The translations under genes were made by a program, and so were the position numbers. From Sandaracinus amylolyticus (GTDB taxonomy: Bacteria; Myxococcota_A; Polyangia; Polyangiales; Sandaracinaceae): 64,000 nucleotides of DNA. The notes beneath the pieces were generated by a model. It saw nothing but the letters and a program-made list of their open reading frames with translations. It ran no database searches and was not told the origin of the DNA. Position 1 is the stretch's first letter. Each line of letters opens with the position of its first letter. The stretch lies in NCBI RefSeq assembly GCF_000737325.1, contig NZ_CP011125.1:4898001-4962000 (forward strand), in the 5' to 3' direction. Below, one piece after another: positions 62,403-64,000 of the stretch.

Positions 62403-63656
62403 GTGTCTCGTCCGATCCTCGCCTCGCTCGTGCTGCTCGCCGCATGCGGCACCGAGCGCCCCTGCGACGTCGCCGACCTCGCCCCGATCTCGCGCGCGCC
62501 GGCGTTCGGCGTCGTGCTCTCCGACTACGCGTCGACCGCGATCGCGCTGCTCGACGAGCGCGGCGAGGCGATCACCGAGTCGTGGATCGACTCGGGCACG
62601 CGCGCGTCGGGCATCGCGGCAGGGCTCGGAGGCGACGTCGTGATCGTCGCGACGCCCGAGCCCGGCACGCTCGCGCTGCTCGAGCGCTTCAACGCCGATC
62701 GCCTCACCCTCGCCGAGTACGCGACCGGCACGGTGCGCCAGATCGATCTCCGCGGCGACGATCCCGACGCGCCGAGCGGTCACTCGCCCAACGTGCAGGA
62801 CGTGCTCGCGGTCGACGGCGCGATCGCGCTCGTGAGCCGCGCGAACCCGAGCTTCCATCCCGACGCGCCCGAGCTCGCGCGCGGCAACGACGTCGTGGTC
62901 GTCGACGTCGCGCAGGGCGTCGTGCTCGCACGCATCGACGTCGCCGCCGACACCACGGCGGAGGACGGCACGCCGATCTACGCGCGCCCCACGACGCTCG
63001 TGCCGATCGCGCATCCGAGCGGCGCGCGGCGCGTGCTGGTGTCGCTCCAGCGCCTCAGCGCGGACTTCACGCTCACCGGCGACGGCGCGGTCGCGGTCGT
63101 CGATCCCGACACGCGCGCGCTGACCGAGCTCGTCGCGCTCGAGGGTCTCAGCGGGTGCCACGGCGCGCGCGCGATCCCGGGCGCGCCCGATCGCGCGATG
63201 ATCCTCTGCACCGGCGATGCGTTCTCGCCGGGCCTCGAGCGCCGGCGCGAGGCGGGCATCGTGCGCGTCGCGATCGATCCCGACGGACGCATCACGATCG
63301 ATCGCGCGTGGCGCGCCGCCGATCACGAGAGCGCGCCGTCGCCCACCGCGGGGCTCGTGCCGCTCGACGCGTCGCGCGCGGCCTACGTCGCCGATCCGCG
63401 CGGCGAGAGCGGCCGCGACGTCCTCGCGCTGCTCGATCTCGACGACGCATCGATCGCGATCCTGCTCGAGGCCGACGCGTCGTTCGTGCTCGGCAGCGGC
63501 GCGCTCGATCCCGAGCGCGGCCTGCTCCTCGTCCCCGACGCCGACGCGCGCGGCGTCCATCGCCTCGACGTCCACGCGGAGGGCGCGACCCTGCGTGACT
63601 TCGTACTGCTACCGACCTGTCGCACGCTGCCGCCGCGCGAGATCACGCAGCTCTGA
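62403..63656 (+). CDS. Lipoprotein under B12 riboswitch control, beta-propeller-like
   Basis: 417 aa from a GTG at 62403 with GGAGG 6 bases upstream. The lipobox comes early (LASLVLLAACGTE). The mature part has a repeating strand pattern typical of YncE/WD-like propellers (TAIALLDERGEAITESWIDS, DVVIVATPEPGTLALLERF, NDVVVVDVAQGVVLARIDV, GAVAVVDPDTRALTELVALE, LLLVPDADARGVHRLDV). There are few Cys. Regulation by cobalamin and a propeller lipoprotein fold together recall BtuG, the B12-capturing lipoprotein of Bacteroidetes, though no homology is claimed. No btuB, btuF or cob gene follows in the window. Confidence 0.85.
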   Translation: MSRPILASLVLLAACGTERPCDVADLAPISRAPAFGVVLSDYASTAIALLDERGEAITESWIDSGTRASGIAAGLGGDVVIVATPEPGTLALLERFNADRLTLAEYATGTVRQIDLRGDDPDAPSGHSPNVQDVLAVDGAIALVSRANPSFHPDAPELARGNDVVVVDVAQGVVLARIDVAADTTAEDGTPIYARPTTLVPIAHPSGARRVLVSLQRLSADFTLTGDGAVAVVDPDTRALTELVALEGLSGCHGARAIPGAPDRAMILCTGDAFSPGLERRREAGIVRVAIDPDGRITIDRAWRAADHESAPSPTAGLVPLDASRAAYVADPRGESGRDVLALLDLDDASIAILLEADASFVLGSGALDPERGLLLVPDADARGVHRLDVHAEGATLRDFVLLPTCRTLPPREITQL

Positions 63657-63722
63657 GCGGACGCCCAGACGGCGGTACTCGGTGCTTGCAAGCCCGTCGC
63701 CGCGGGAGTAGGTGGGACTCCG

Positions 63723-64000
63723 ATGACCACTAGCTCGCCTTTCCGTCGACACTGGAACCTCTTCTCCTGTGTCCTCGCGGCGGTGCTCGCTGGCTCGCTC
63801 GGTCCAGGCTGTACGCCGAACCTGCCACGCACGCCTACCATGCCGAGCGAGGACGCGCGCTTCCAACGCGCCGATCTGACTCCGCCGGGCATGGCCGACG
63901 ACGCAGCCGCCGCGATGCAGCTCTACCCGGGCGACGTCGTGACGCTCCGGTTGATCAGCACCGAGACCGAAGAGTACGAGGGCCTGGTCGTCGACGAGCG
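63723..64000 (+). CDS. Polysaccharide export (Wza-like) lipoprotein, N-terminus only
   Basis: The gene continues past the right edge; 92 codons are visible. The signal peptide ends in a lipobox (VLAAVLAGSLGPGC). After a linker, MQLYPGDVVTLRLISTETEE matches the start of the Poly_export domain of Wza/KpsD/EpsY outer-membrane exporters, where a Y-x-x-GD pattern is typical. The ATG at 63723 lies 66 bases after the previous gene. A capsule or exopolysaccharide cluster may begin here, but only this start is visible. Confidence 0.75.
   Translation, partial: MTTSSPFRRHWNLFSCVLAAVLAGSLGPGCTPNLPRTPTMPSEDARFQRADLTPPGMADDAAAAMQLYPGDVVTLRLISTETEEYEGLVVDE

Overview
The window is very GC-rich DNA with dense, short-spaced genes, many GTG starts and many ATGA/GTGA/TGATG gene junctions. 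The gene content points to a myxobacterium (Myxococcota), most likely of the Polyangiales/Sandaracinus type. The evidence is a DUF2378 protein, an MXAN_2562-type outer-membrane barrel, a MYXO-CTERM-like tail, RCC1-repeat and PEGA proteins, many lipoproteins, and pilT-pilC-pilS. This taxonomic call is an inference from gene families, not from a marker search.

Layout. 1-4426 (minus) is an MCE/Mla-type lipid ABC transport operon with two ATPases, two MlaE permeases, two paralogous small membrane proteins and the start of an MCE protein. 4519-11254 (mixed strands) has glyA, a VanW-domain protein, coaBC, a 42-bp tandem repeat, a YrdC/YciO protein and a macro-like protein. 11255-12689 (minus) has apaG, a 3-methyladenine glycosylase and a tRNA-Gln/tRNA-Glu unit with its own promoter and terminator. 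12915-15390 (plus) is a DUF2849-cysI-DUF934 assimilatory sulfite reductase operon. 15363-17961 (minus) has DUF4126, a Nudix hydrolase and a TolC-like protein. 18089-24002 (plus) has asd, two envelope proteins, truA, a stand-alone rplC, rlmE and an SDR. 24006-29735 (minus) has a TPR lipoprotein, glnD and an amidase. 29852-34405 (plus) has YbjN-like, PEGA, Cld-family and HIT proteins, then a B12-binding/ABM/helical trio. After a minus-strand coiled-coil gene come purM, an FAD oxidoreductase, glpD and an endonuclease-like gene (plus). A dispersed-repeat array follows at 41104-41392, then a copper-monooxygenase-like lipoprotein, a DUF2378 protein, a PEBP protein and pilT-pilC-pilS.

48840-51760 is an accessory island. 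It holds a ten-unit composite hairpin array, a second 48-bp array, a frameshifted IS110 transposase with a structured upstream region, and a 182-bp element bounded by perfect 24-bp inverted repeats. Next is a minus-strand trpG-trpD-trpC operon flanked by a hydrolase, a lipoprotein and an atypical epimerase. 56933-60795 (plus) carries a PhnD-like protein and a tightly coupled four-gene DUF692 operon that looks like an undescribed peptide- or protein-modification system. The window closes with an RCC1 lipoprotein, a cobalamin riboswitch directly in front of a single lipoprotein gene, and the start of a Wza-like export lipoprotein.

The strongest candidates for new biology are four. (1) The MCE transporter has two ATPases with complementary motif defects, predicting one active and one degenerate ATP site. 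(2) The DUF692 operon. (3) The B12-riboswitch-controlled lipoprotein, possibly analogous to BtuG. (4) The structured repeats at 48969-49370 and 51561-51742.
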